From NCBI GenBank assembly GCA_013213825.1, contig JABSQA010000016.1, forward strand, positions 1-40,572: 40,572 nt of DNA, given 5' to 3'. The notes beneath the pieces were generated by a model. It did not search any database. It had not been told where the DNA came from and saw nothing but the letters and a program-made list of their open reading frames with translations. The translations under genes were made by a program, and so were the position numbers. Positions 32,438-40,522 of the stretch are shown here, piece after piece (positions within the stretch are counted from its first letter, which is position 1; every line of letters begins with the position of its first letter). This DNA comes from Henriciella sp. Its GTDB lineage: Bacteria; Pseudomonadota; Alphaproteobacteria; Caulobacterales; Hyphomonadaceae.

Positions 32438-33010
32438 ATGAAAATGAGAATTACAGCAAGCGCTGCTCTGGCCGTCACCCTGGCCGCTGGTCTCTCCGCC
32501 ATGGCGGAAGCGCCAGAGACTGAAACGAACGCAGAGATCACCAATCTCGATCATATTGACATGACGGCCTTTAATGAGGCTACGAACGCTGCGACAGACA
32601 ATGCCGAGGCACCGCAAAACCAGCAGCGTGCACAACGCCGCAATACGGGCGGGCACAGCAAAGGCGGCTTCATGAATCGATACGATACCAATGCTGACGG
32701 TAAGGTCGAGATGGCGGAATTTGTGGCTGAACGAAATGAAGGTTACGCGCGCCGTGATTTCAATGGTGACGGCATGGTGCACCAGGAAGAATACGTTTCC
32801 GAATATGAAGTGCGCCTGGAACAACAGCTTGAAGAGCGCCGAGAGCGTTCGATCGAGGCCGCTAATTTTCGTTTCACTGTCATGGACACAGACGATGATG
32901 ACGCCATGTCGCTCGACGAGTTTCACGCCTCGAGCAAAATGATGTTCACGCGCCTTGATTCAAATGAAGACGGAGTCGTAGATGAGGAAGACACCGCTGA
33001 GCGTTTCTAA
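32438..33010 (+). CDS. Exported EF-hand calcium-binding protein
   Basis: A 190-aa protein with a signal peptide (ending SAMAEA), a disordered Asn/Gln/Thr stretch (about 25-75), and four EF-hand-like loops: DTNADGKVEMAEF, DFNGDGMVHQEEY, DTDDDDAMSLDEF and DSNEDGVVDEEDT. The first two have canonical spacing of acidic residues; the third has Ala at the Gly/Ile region. It likely binds Ca2+ in the periplasm. GAGGGA precedes the start. It follows the DUF4198 gene and a terminator follows it, so the two form the Fur-controlled unit. Confidence 0.88.
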   Translation: MKMRITASAALAVTLAAGLSAMAEAPETETNAEITNLDHIDMTAFNEATNAATDNAEAPQNQQRAQRRNTGGHSKGGFMNRYDTNADGKVEMAEFVAERNEGYARRDFNGDGMVHQEEYVSEYEVRLEQQLEERRERSIEAANFRFTVMDTDDDDAMSLDEFHASSKMMFTRLDSNEDGVVDEEDTAERF

Positions 33011-33048
33011 ACGATCCGTTTCGACATTGCTCCGCGCGATTTAGATTG

Positions 33049-33081
33049 CACCGATCTCTGTGTTGGAGATCGGTGTCTTTC
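33049..33081 (+). terminator. Rho-independent terminator after the EF-hand gene
   Basis: CACCGATCTC and GAGATCGGTG form a perfect 10-bp stem with a 7-base loop, followed by TCTTTCT. Confidence 0.75.
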
Positions 33082-33176
33082 TATGCGGAGGTCGATTGCC
33101 AGATGATCAATGGCATCACCACGCACACATCCAACGCACAGATGCAGCCGTATAAAACAATAGGACAGGAGGTAGT

Positions 33177-33745
33177 ATGCGCACCTCAATTGCCGCATTG
33201 GTTTCAGCAAGTTTTTTAGGAGGTCCAGCTATGGCGGAGACCGACTCGTGCGTTGTAGTTTTGGAGCATGTTCAAGGCGAAACCGACAATCCGTGGCGAA
33301 CCGTGAATGATGGCGTGATGGGTGGGCTCTCTGACGGTGGATCAGTTCTTGAGAATGGCACGCTCACGTTTTCTGGGAACACCAATACGAATGGCGGCGG
33401 GTTTAGCTCCCTCCGTATACCTTTGCTACCAGGCGCAATGGCGGACGCAGATCGGCTGAAAGTCTATATGAAGCCCGATGCTCGGACCTATTCAATGACG
33501 CTACGAACAAATGTCACGTCCTATGGCCGACGCATTGCCTTTCGCGCGCCGATCACTGGGGCGAATGACGCGAATGGAGTAACGGTGAGCTCATGTTCGA
33601 TACCCTGAAAGGTTCGATCTGGGGACGACCCGTTCCAGATGCCGTTTTCGACCCCAGCGAAGTCGTTGAAATCGGTTTGATTATCTATGACGGCAAAGAC
33701 GGCCCATTCGAAATGCAATTGAAGCGAATAGAGGCGTGTGGCTAA
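33177..33745 (+). pseudogene. CIA30/NDUFAF1-like exported protein, frameshifted
   Basis: The first frame (33177-33608) has a signal peptide and the CIA30 core WRTVNDGVMGGLSDGGSVLENGTLTFSGN, then breaks near 33590-33598. The family C-terminus continues in the +1 frame from about 33594: FDTLKGSIWGRPV, FDPSEVVEIGLIIYDGKDGPFEMQL, stop at 33743-33745. One base has been lost. CIA30-domain proteins act in complex I assembly in mitochondria and have unclear roles as exported proteins in bacteria. Either a recent pseudogene or a sequence error. Confidence 0.8.
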
Positions 33746-33860
33746 TCTGATAGACGCTCGTTTTGAGAGCCGTTTTTGATTTCCCCGAACGATTGGTGCC
33801 AAATGTGGGTGTGGCATTTGGGGCACTGTTGAAAGTGTAAACTCATTTACGCTGTCATGT

Positions 33861-33879
33861 GGTATTGCAACTCATTCGC
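33861..33879. promoter_or_regulatory. Fur box ahead of the siderophore receptor
   Basis: GGTATTGC-AAC-TCATTCGC: perfect right half, weak left half, 44 bases before the start at 33923. Confidence 0.65.
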
Positions 33880-33922
33880 AAAAGCTTAGTTGCGGCTCAT
33901 CAAGTCAGAAAATGAGCCCAAA

Positions 33923-36079
33923 ATGAAAAATCTCTCTCAAAAACTATTGGCTGCTGTATCAATTGGTGCGCTAGTCGCTACTCCGATTTCCGTGGCCCAG
34001 GACGCGGATGACGAGGTTTCCGTGCAGGATGAAATCGTCGTGGTGGGTCAATACCTATACACCGATCAAATCAACGCTCTGAAAGCGCCAACACCGATTA
34101 TCGATGTGCCGCAAAGTCTTTCGATTATTACCGCGGACCAGATTCTCCAGCAGGGTTTTGACAGTATTTCTGACCTGATCAGCTACACGCCTGGTGTGAA
34201 CTCATCGCAAGGCGAAGGTCACCGTGATGCGGTCGTTTTCCGCGGTGTGCGTTCGACGGCAGACTTCTTCATCGACGGCGTGCGGGATGATGTTCAATAC
34301 TATCGTCCGCTTTACAACCTGGAACAGGTTGAAATTCTGCGCGGCGCCAATGCGTTGCTCTTCGGGCGCGGCGGGACAGGCGGCTTGATCAATCGCGTTA
34401 CCAAGAAAGCAGAACTCGATGCGCAATTTACCGGTTATCAAGCGAGTGTAGATTCTTTTGGCGCTTTCGGTGCGCAAGTGGATACGAATTTCGCGGTGAG
34501 CGACAATGCCGCCATTCGAGTGAACGCGATGTATGAAAGCCTCGAGAATCATCGGGACTTTTATGATGGCGACCGGTTTGGCCTGAATCCGACAGCCAAG
34601 ATTCAACTATCGCCCTCGACTGTTCTTGACCTGTCATATGAGTACATTGACCATGAACGTTTCATCGACCGAGGCATCCCGACAGGGGCAAATGGTGAGC
34701 CGGTTGAGGCGTTCGAGGACATCGTTTTTGGCGATGCTGATCTAAATACGACAGAACTTGAAGCGCACTTATTGCGTGCGACAGTGCAGCACGAATTCAG
34801 CGACACATTGAAGGCCCGGGTTACGGGGTCTTACAGTGACTATGACAAGCTGTATCAGAACTTTTATGCGTCATCTTTTGACCAGGCGGCAGATCCGACA
34901 CGCGTCGGGATCGATGGCTATGTCGATACGACCCAGCGTCAGAGCTTTACGCTTACGGGTGACTTGATTGGCGAGTTTGAGACTGGATCCATTGGTCACA
35001 CATTCGTGGTTGGTGCAGAATATATCGACACATCTAACGATAATGATCGGTTTAATGCGTTCTGGTCCGGATCCTCGGACGATGTCGAATTTTTCCTGGT
35101 CGAGCGACCACTCAATTTCCGCGGTGGCGTTGGAGTGAACTTTGACGGCGTCGCGACGACCAATGATTTCACAGCTGATCTAAACGATCGCTCTGAAGCC
35201 GAAGTGGAAGTCCTGTCCTTCTATGTAAATGACCAGATCGAAGTGAACGAATATCTCGACGTGGTTCTCGGCTTGCGCTTTGACAGCTTCGATTTTGCTG
35301 TGGATGTGGTTGATCCAGTCTTGTTTGACACAGGCACCGTCGCGATCGATCCGCGCTCAAGCACCGACGATCGTGTGTCGCCACGCGCAGGGATCATCTT
35401 TAAGCCGCAAGAAAATGTCTCCCTCTATGCTAGCTATAGCGAGAGCTTTCTGCCGCGCTCCGGCGAACAATTTGCCACGATTAGCGGCGGCGATCCGTTC
35501 GATCCTGACATTTTCGAAACCGCAGAGATTGGCGTCAAATGGGACTTCGTTCCGGGCATGAGTTTTACAGCCGCTTACTTCCAGAACGAACAGACCCGCG
35601 CCGATCGCGATGACACGACGGGCGAGAATTTCGAAGTTCGCGGCCTGGAGATTGATGGCTTCGAATTGCAGCTTCAGGGCAATGTAACCGAGCAGCTCTT
35701 CGTTACGGCTGGGTATAGCTATCTCGACGGCGAAACCGACAATGGTGCTGAGATCCCTCGTGAATTGCCGGAGAACACGTTCTCGATCTGGGGTGTATAT
35801 CAGGTAACTGACAAGCTAGGCTTTGGCCTCGGCGCAACCTATCAGGATGAGTCCTTCATCACGGATTTTGATATTGGTGATACGGGTCCTCACCCAACCT
35901 TGCCGAGCTACACGCGGATCGACGCGGCCGCATATTATGATATCTCGGACGATCTGCGCATTCAGCTGAATGTCGAAAATCTCACCGATGAGCTTTACTT
36001 CCCAACCTCGCACAGCACGCATCAGGCAACCGTGGGTGCGCCATTGAACGCGAAGATCACACTCAGCGGAAAATTCTGA
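33923..36079 (+). CDS. TonB-dependent siderophore receptor, Fiu-like
   Basis: A 718-aa outer-membrane receptor: signal peptide (LLAAVSIGALVATPISVAQ), plug with LKAPTPIIDVPQSLSIITADQI, VFRGVRSTADFFIDGVRDDVQYYRPLYN and VEILRGANALLFGRGGTGGLINRVTKKAE, closely matching the plug of catecholate receptors such as Fiu, then a barrel ending NAKITLSGKF. Its likely cargo is a catecholate or similar ferric siderophore. ATG 33923 starts the signal peptide; the frame opens at 33890. A strong terminator follows. Confidence 0.92.
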   Translation: MKNLSQKLLAAVSIGALVATPISVAQDADDEVSVQDEIVVVGQYLYTDQINALKAPTPIIDVPQSLSIITADQILQQGFDSISDLISYTPGVNSSQGEGHRDAVVFRGVRSTADFFIDGVRDDVQYYRPLYNLEQVEILRGANALLFGRGGTGGLINRVTKKAELDAQFTGYQASVDSFGAFGAQVDTNFAVSDNAAIRVNAMYESLENHRDFYDGDRFGLNPTAKIQLSPSTVLDLSYEYIDHERFIDRGIPTGANGEPVEAFEDIVFGDADLNTTELEAHLLRATVQHEFSDTLKARVTGSYSDYDKLYQNFYASSFDQAADPTRVGIDGYVDTTQRQSFTLTGDLIGEFETGSIGHTFVVGAEYIDTSNDNDRFNAFWSGSSDDVEFFLVERPLNFRGGVGVNFDGVATTNDFTADLNDRSEAEVEVLSFYVNDQIEVNEYLDVVLGLRFDSFDFAVDVVDPVLFDTGTVAIDPRSSTDDRVSPRAGIIFKPQENVSLYASYSESFLPRSGEQFATISGGDPFDPDIFETAEIGVKWDFVPGMSFTAAYFQNEQTRADRDDTTGENFEVRGLEIDGFELQLQGNVTEQLFVTAGYSYLDGETDNGAEIPRELPENTFSIWGVYQVTDKLGFGLGATYQDESFITDFDIGDTGPHPTLPSYTRIDAAAYYDISDDLRIQLNVENLTDELYFPTSHSTHQATVGAPLNAKITLSGKF

Positions 36080-36108
36080 TAGTCCCGCTCCGATAGACCT
36101 ACCGAGAG

Positions 36109-36138
36109 AAGCCGCCAGAATAATCTCTGGCGGCTTTT
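36109..36138 (+). terminator. Rho-independent terminator after the Fiu-like receptor
   Basis: AAGCCGCCAGA (36109-36119) and TCTGGCGGCTT (36126-36136) form an 11-bp stem with a 6-base loop, ending in TTTT. The next 230 bases up to fur hold no convincing gene. Confidence 0.88.
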
Positions 36139-36370
36139 CACGTACGAGCCTAAGTTTCGGCTATTGTGTGTGCGGCTTTTTCACCTTTGGTTGCTATCAA
36201 TTCTCGCAGAACACCAAATAGATTCTCATCAATGATGCCTGAGCAAGGTGATCGGGTAGAATTGGTCGAGGTTTGCAACGAAAACGTGTTCGAGATGAGA
36301 GCTAAGAGGATGCCATTTGCTGGCACCCTTGGGTGGACAAAACGCAAGTTAAACGGCTAGACGGCCCAGT

Positions 36371-36787
36371 ATGGACCGTTTGGAAAAACTCTGCGCCGAA
36401 AAAGGCCTTCGCATGACCGAGCAACGCAAAGTTATTGCTCGGACACTCTCTGCCTCAGACGATCATCCTGATGCCGAGGAATTGCACCGCCGGTCTAATG
36501 CAGTTGACAAGAGTATCTCGCTCGCGACCGTCTATCGCACTGTAAAACTGTTTGAAGAGTATGGCATTATCGAGAGCCACGATTTCGGAGATGGTCGCGC
36601 CCGCTACGAAGAAGTTCCAGACGAACACCATGACCATTTAATTGATGTGAGATCTGGAAAAGTCATCGAATTCCACAATGAGGAAATCGAGCGCCTGCAA
36701 GTCGAGATCGCACGCTCGCATGGGTATAAGCTCGTTGACCATCGTTTAGAGCTTTATGCCGTGCCGCTAAAAGACGGCGAAGAGTAG
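36371..36787 (+). CDS. fur: Ferric uptake regulator Fur, canonical alphaproteobacterial type
   Basis: A 138-aa winged-helix repressor: LCAEKGLRMTEQRKVIARTL, recognition helix ISLATVYRTVKLFEEYGIIESHDFGDGRARYE, then the metal sites EHHDHLIDVRSGKVIEFHNEEIERLQ and DHRLELYAVPL. As Fe2+-Fur it would bind the dyads listed here and shut genes off when iron is ample. The protein is closer to typical alphaproteobacterial Fur than the paralogue at 17267, so it is the better candidate for the main regulator. No clear Shine-Dalgarno and no Fur box are seen just upstream. It is convergent with the small gene at 36953. Confidence 0.93.
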   Translation: MDRLEKLCAEKGLRMTEQRKVIARTLSASDDHPDAEELHRRSNAVDKSISLATVYRTVKLFEEYGIIESHDFGDGRARYEEVPDEHHDHLIDVRSGKVIEFHNEEIERLQVEIARSHGYKLVDHRLELYAVPLKDGEE

Positions 36788-36867
36788 GTCTTCTCGCTCT
36801 GTGACGTGACGCTGGACCCGCTCGTCTTCTTTCGACGACTATTAAGCGTTCTGTCTCAAGGGTTTTC

Positions 36868-36927
36868 GCAAAAAATTGCTGCAACGTTCCAACCTTGGAG
36901 GAAACGCAAGGCCGGAACGTTGCAGCA
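36868..36927 (-). terminator. Intrinsic terminator with GCTGCAAC stem after the 65-aa gene
   Basis: On the minus strand a 14-bp stem (36914-36927 with 36877-36890, GCTGCAACGTTCC core) encloses a 5-bp inner stem CCTTG/CAAGG with loop CGTTTCCTC. A run of six T follows directly (ATTTTTTG), so it ends the receptor and small-gene transcript. Its stem shares GCTGCAAC/GTTGCAGC and its loop shares a CCTC pyrimidine motif with the hairpin at 18608-18702, which follows the paralogous gene. Confidence 0.8.
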
Positions 36928-36952
36928 GTAAGTGAACAGGCCAAAAGGAGAC

Positions 36953-37150
36953 TCAAGCGGCCTGTCGAGACTTTGGGGCTTCCAGGTCGGATACTTCGGC
37001 AGTCAACCAAGCATAGTGTTTCTCAAGTCGCATCACTACTTCCATGTCGATGTCAGGGCGTGATGCGAGTTCTTCACGCCATGCCTCTATCACGCGAACT
37101 TGCGTTTTAAGCCAGCAGACCATGGAGGCATCATCGAGAGGTAAGCACAT
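36953..37150 (-). CDS. 65-aa helical-hairpin protein, paralogue of 18411-18602
   Basis: A small protein predicted as two helices with a turn near residues 30-34. It shares, without gaps, the pattern W-L-x2-Q-x4-E-x-W-R-x2-L-x16-H-x2-W-L-x4-S-x-L with the 63-aa protein at 18411, but lacks that copy's CxxC. TAGGA lies about 8 bases before the ATG. It begins 9 bases after the stop of the haem-type receptor at 37160 and so is expressed from the same Fur-controlled promoter. Function unknown; the pairing with a hairpin of similar sequence at both sites suggests an RNA-linked role. Confidence 0.75.
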   Translation of the reverse strand: MCLPLDDASMVCWLKTQVRVIEAWREELASRPDIDMEVVMRLEKHYAWLTAEVSDLEAPKSRQAA

Positions 37151-37159
37151 TGCGAAATC

Positions 37160-39325
37160 CTATTGTCCGAACTGCCAGGAAGCGGCGATCTTGAAGTTCG
37201 TGCCAGGTTCAGAAACGCCGGCAAACACGCGCTCATAGTCCTCGTCGAATACGTTATCGACGCCGACATCGAGACGTAGCCCTTCAATAAACTCAGGTCG
37301 GTAAGTCGCGTATAGATCAACTACGACGTAGCCATCTCGTTCGTCTTGGACGGTGAAGCCACCCACTCCATCTGAGACTCGTTGCTCAAAGTCTGAAGCA
37401 TGCTGCACGCGCGCGCCAAAACGGCTGTTCCACTCCGGCACTTTAACGCCGAGATTAACTGCAACTCGGTCCGGGGTGAGCGAACCAAGGTCTGATCCGT
37501 CGGACAAGTCGGTGCCTTCGATTGTTGAGAAACTCGCCCGCGCAAAGAAACGATCGGAGTCATAGTGAAGCTCGCCCTCCCATCCCTCGAGTTCGGCCTG
37601 AGCGACGTTGGCAGATTCCGACGTCCCGAATGTACAGGGCTGGAAGAAAGGCGGCGCAAAGCAGGTAGCATCTGGCGCAGCATTCACTGAGAGGTTGATG
37701 AGCTCGTCAGCTTCGGTTTCGAAATAACTGACTTTGGCCTGAAACCGATCAGAATCGACAAAGATCTTTCGAAAGTCGACACCCGTTCCGAATTCGACTG
37801 TTTGGGTTTCTTCTGGGACCAAATCTGGATTTGGGATAAAGTTGTTCGGGACAAACTCGAACGACCCCATGGCCGGGTTGAAGAGAACAGGATGCGGAAC
37901 AAGGAAATGCACGCCATCTAGATAAAGCTCATTGATAGAGGGTGCCCGAAACCCTTCGGAGTAAGATCCAAACAAGCGCAGCCATTCTGCGCCCTGTGGA
38001 GCAAAGCTCGCGGCAAACCTTGGAGAGATCGCCTCGTCGGAGTTTTCTTGATCTGGTGCAATGTCGGAGCTGCTTTCGAATTCATCATAACGCACGCCCG
38101 GAATGACAACGAATTGGCCTGCCGGGGTTTCAACAACCGCTTCCAGCTGCGCGAACACACCCGTGAATTCACTCTCACCATTCGGAACACCGCCGCGCGT
38201 GCCGTCCGTGGTCTGATCATCAGTGCCAACTTGTTCGTCTTTGTACCAGTCCCCGCCGACCGTGAGTGTCATGTCGGCGGCGCCTACAGAGAACCGAGAT
38301 GCATTTCGAATATTGAATCCTGTCGTTTCAATATCCCGAACGGTCGTACGTGGGATTGTGGCATCGAACTCATCGACGTCACTTGTCGTTTGATAAGCGT
38401 TGAAGCCGAGATCGATCCAGTTGTTCGTTTCAGGGTTGAAGGTTAGGCCCAACCGAAACGTATCTGTTGTGATGTCTTTTTCGACATCTTGGTCGAGGAG
38501 GCCATTGCCTGTTCCATTAACGCCCTGGCCGTTATTCGGTTCGATTGCGGTATTCGTGAACCGTTGCCAAGATCCCTCGACTGTGACTGCGTCACTAATC
38601 GCATAACTCCCTTTGATGAGCGCTGTTTGAATGTCATCGTCGGAGGGCAGATCAAAGTCTGATCCAAGCTCAATGTCTCCTGATTGGCGAATGCCGAAGC
38701 TTGCAATGCCGTCAAAAGCACCTTGGCGAGTGTACGCCGTGATGGAGGCGAGCGACTCTTCATTCACGCTTTGATAGCCAACCCGCGCTCGCGCGCCCCA
38801 GACTTCGTTATCTACCAAGAGATCGTCCGCATCGACGCTCTCAAACGCGAGGACGCCGCCGACAGCGCCGGAACCATATAGCGCCGAAGCGGGGCCGCGA
38901 ACAACTTCAGCTGTCCCGATCAATTCTGGATCTACGAAGAACCGACCGTCGTGCGCTGAGGTGAAGCTCTGACGCGCACCATCGAGAAGAATCAATACGT
39001 TTTGACCAGACAATCCGCGCAGAGTCGGGAGCTCGCCGGTGCGACGGGGCCCACCAACAAAATCCAAGCCTGGGACATCGCGAAGGGCATCAGAAATTGC
39101 TGAAGGAGCAAGCGTTTCGAGTGCTTCACGATCCACAACTGTGACTTGGCCGGGATAATCGAAAACGGGAAGGGGATTGGACGTACCGTAAATGGTCACC
39201 GTTTCTTCGCGCAACTCATCTTCGGGGGCGTCGGCATCTTGCGCGGTGACAATCGGCGCGATCGAAAGTGCAGTGGTAGCAACGAGTAAGGCGCGCAGGT
39301 TTTGGCGGTTCGTTCGGAAGGTCAT
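37160..39325 (-). CDS. TonB-dependent haem/haemoglobin receptor
   Basis: A 721-aa outer-membrane receptor: signal peptide (ALLVATTALSIAPIVTAQ), TonB-box-like EETVTIYG, a plug with LPTLRGLSGQNVLILLDGARQ and VVRGPASALYGSGAVGGVLAFESVDADDLL, then a barrel with the haem-receptor signature FRAPSINELY followed by NPDLVPEE, and a C-terminus FKIAASWQFGQ. These features mark the hemin/haemoglobin receptor class. GGGA precedes ATG 39325, and a Fur box lies 29-47 bases upstream. The small protein gene at 36953 follows in the same transcript; the DUF6607 gene is divergent. Confidence 0.93.
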   Translation of the reverse strand: MTFRTNRQNLRALLVATTALSIAPIVTAQDADAPEDELREETVTIYGTSNPLPVFDYPGQVTVVDREALETLAPSAISDALRDVPGLDFVGGPRRTGELPTLRGLSGQNVLILLDGARQSFTSAHDGRFFVDPELIGTAEVVRGPASALYGSGAVGGVLAFESVDADDLLVDNEVWGARARVGYQSVNEESLASITAYTRQGAFDGIASFGIRQSGDIELGSDFDLPSDDDIQTALIKGSYAISDAVTVEGSWQRFTNTAIEPNNGQGVNGTGNGLLDQDVEKDITTDTFRLGLTFNPETNNWIDLGFNAYQTTSDVDEFDATIPRTTVRDIETTGFNIRNASRFSVGAADMTLTVGGDWYKDEQVGTDDQTTDGTRGGVPNGESEFTGVFAQLEAVVETPAGQFVVIPGVRYDEFESSSDIAPDQENSDEAISPRFAASFAPQGAEWLRLFGSYSEGFRAPSINELYLDGVHFLVPHPVLFNPAMGSFEFVPNNFIPNPDLVPEETQTVEFGTGVDFRKIFVDSDRFQAKVSYFETEADELINLSVNAAPDATCFAPPFFQPCTFGTSESANVAQAELEGWEGELHYDSDRFFARASFSTIEGTDLSDGSDLGSLTPDRVAVNLGVKVPEWNSRFGARVQHASDFEQRVSDGVGGFTVQDERDGYVVVDLYATYRPEFIEGLRLDVGVDNVFDEDYERVFAGVSEPGTNFKIAASWQFGQ

Positions 39326-39353
39326 TTCGCGTTCCCATGTAGATCAAATTTTT

Positions 39354-39372
39354 GAGAATAAATCTCATTTGC
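39354..39372. promoter_or_regulatory. Fur box ahead of the haem-type receptor
   Basis: GAGAATAA-ATC-TCATTTGC (6 and 7 of 8) lies upstream of the minus-strand receptor start at 39325. Confidence 0.7.
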
Positions 39373-39398
39373 GAGAATTTCGGTATACGTAACGTTCC

Positions 39399-39417
39399 GC
39401 AATTGCAAGTCATTCTC
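39399..39417. promoter_or_regulatory. Fur box ahead of the DUF6607 gene
   Basis: GCAATTGC-AAG-TCATTCTC (right half 7 of 8) lies 66-84 bases before the start at 39483. With the box at 39354 it gives each divergent gene its own site. Confidence 0.6.
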
Positions 39418-39482
39418 GATTGTATTAATGAAGGGTGCATCATTGCGGCCTCGCGGCCAGAACGCTTTTCAGGAGAACAACC

Positions 39483-40520
39483 ATGCAATTTTCCCATGTC
39501 GGTTTTTGGTCCGCGACAACGCTTGCAGCGTTGGCCGTGACGGGGTGCGCAACAGCCATTGCGCCTGAGCCTACGGGCGAAACTGTCGTCGAAGCGCCGT
39601 CCAATTTTGAGCAGGATAGACAGTCCATCCTGGCCATGGCTGGCGACTACAAGGTGACGTTTGATTTTACGGAGACGGTTTCGTTCGTTGAAGGGTATGA
39701 GCTAAAAGAGCCCAAACTCTCTGGCGGTCACGAAACGGTCCTGGTCGTCGAAGACCGTGGCGATTTTATCAGTATGCAACACCTGCTTGTGGTTGGTCCG
39801 GACGAATCTCCATTCGTGGTCAAGCACTGGCGACAAGACTGGAAATACGAACCGGCACGCGTTTTGACCTTTATCGGTGGGAACGCCTGGGCGTGGCAGG
39901 ACGTGCCGGCTTCAGAGCGTGCGGGAACATGGTCTCAGACGGTCTATCAAGTTGATGATGCGCCGCGATATGGTGCCGTTGGTACCTGGACTTATGAGGA
40001 CGGGATTGCGGAATGGACGCCCCCGCAAGAATGGCGCCCCCTTCCACGCCGCGACATGACCACACGAGACGATTATCACGCCGTAGATGCTGTCAATCGA
40101 CATGTCATCACGCCTTGGGGGTGGGTGCATGAACAAGACAATTCCAAGCTGATTCTGGATGGTGACCCGCAAGCCCTCGTGCGTGAAATCGGGATCAATA
40201 CATATCGCGCATTTGATGATTACCCTGTCGATGCGGCAGAAGATTATTGGGCAGGGACTGAAGACTTCTGGGCCGGGGTTCGCGCGCATTGGACCATGAT
40301 CGAAGCTGGTAACGAGCAGTTCGCAATTACAATTAAGGGTGAAACCGAACCCCTCTATATGCCGCTTCTAACTCTTGCCGGGGAAGTGAATGATGGCGAG
40401 AAGGATCTCGAGCCAGCGTTGATTGAAGCCCGGGCGGTTATTGATGGGTTTGTCACACCAGAAATTGGCCATCTGGCCGATCGGTTGCGTCCCAAGACCA
40501 AGCTGGCGAGCCTCGAATAG
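39483..40520 (+). CDS. DUF6607-like lipoprotein
   Basis: A 345-aa exported protein with a lipobox (LAALAVTGC). The mature part has DRQSILAMAGDYKVTFDFTETV, FVVKHWRQDWKYEP, TWSQTVYQVDDAPRYGAVGTWTYEDG and WGWVHEQDNSKL, the Trp/Tyr-rich pattern of the DUF6607 family, whose genes often stand beside haem receptors. Its role is unknown; a surface or periplasmic haem-handling partner is plausible. AGGAG lies 8 bases before ATG 39483. It is divergent from the haem-type receptor, with Fur boxes between. Confidence 0.8.
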   Translation: MQFSHVGFWSATTLAALAVTGCATAIAPEPTGETVVEAPSNFEQDRQSILAMAGDYKVTFDFTETVSFVEGYELKEPKLSGGHETVLVVEDRGDFISMQHLLVVGPDESPFVVKHWRQDWKYEPARVLTFIGGNAWAWQDVPASERAGTWSQTVYQVDDAPRYGAVGTWTYEDGIAEWTPPQEWRPLPRRDMTTRDDYHAVDAVNRHVITPWGWVHEQDNSKLILDGDPQALVREIGINTYRAFDDYPVDAAEDYWAGTEDFWAGVRAHWTMIEAGNEQFAITIKGETEPLYMPLLTLAGEVNDGEKDLEPALIEARAVIDGFVTPEIGHLADRLRPKTKLASLE

Positions 40521-40522
40521 TC

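Noticed and set aside
36139-36370. Overlapping short frames on both strands between the receptor terminator and fur (36166-36360 plus, 36150-36347 minus)
   Set aside because: Neither has a good ribosome binding site or a recognisable product; they are mutual shadows.
36371-36787. Calling this protein Zur, Mur or PerR instead of Fur
   Set aside because: The recognition helix and EHHDHLIDVRSG metal segment fit alphaproteobacterial Fur, and the surroundings are all iron genes. Mur function cannot be fully excluded by sequence.
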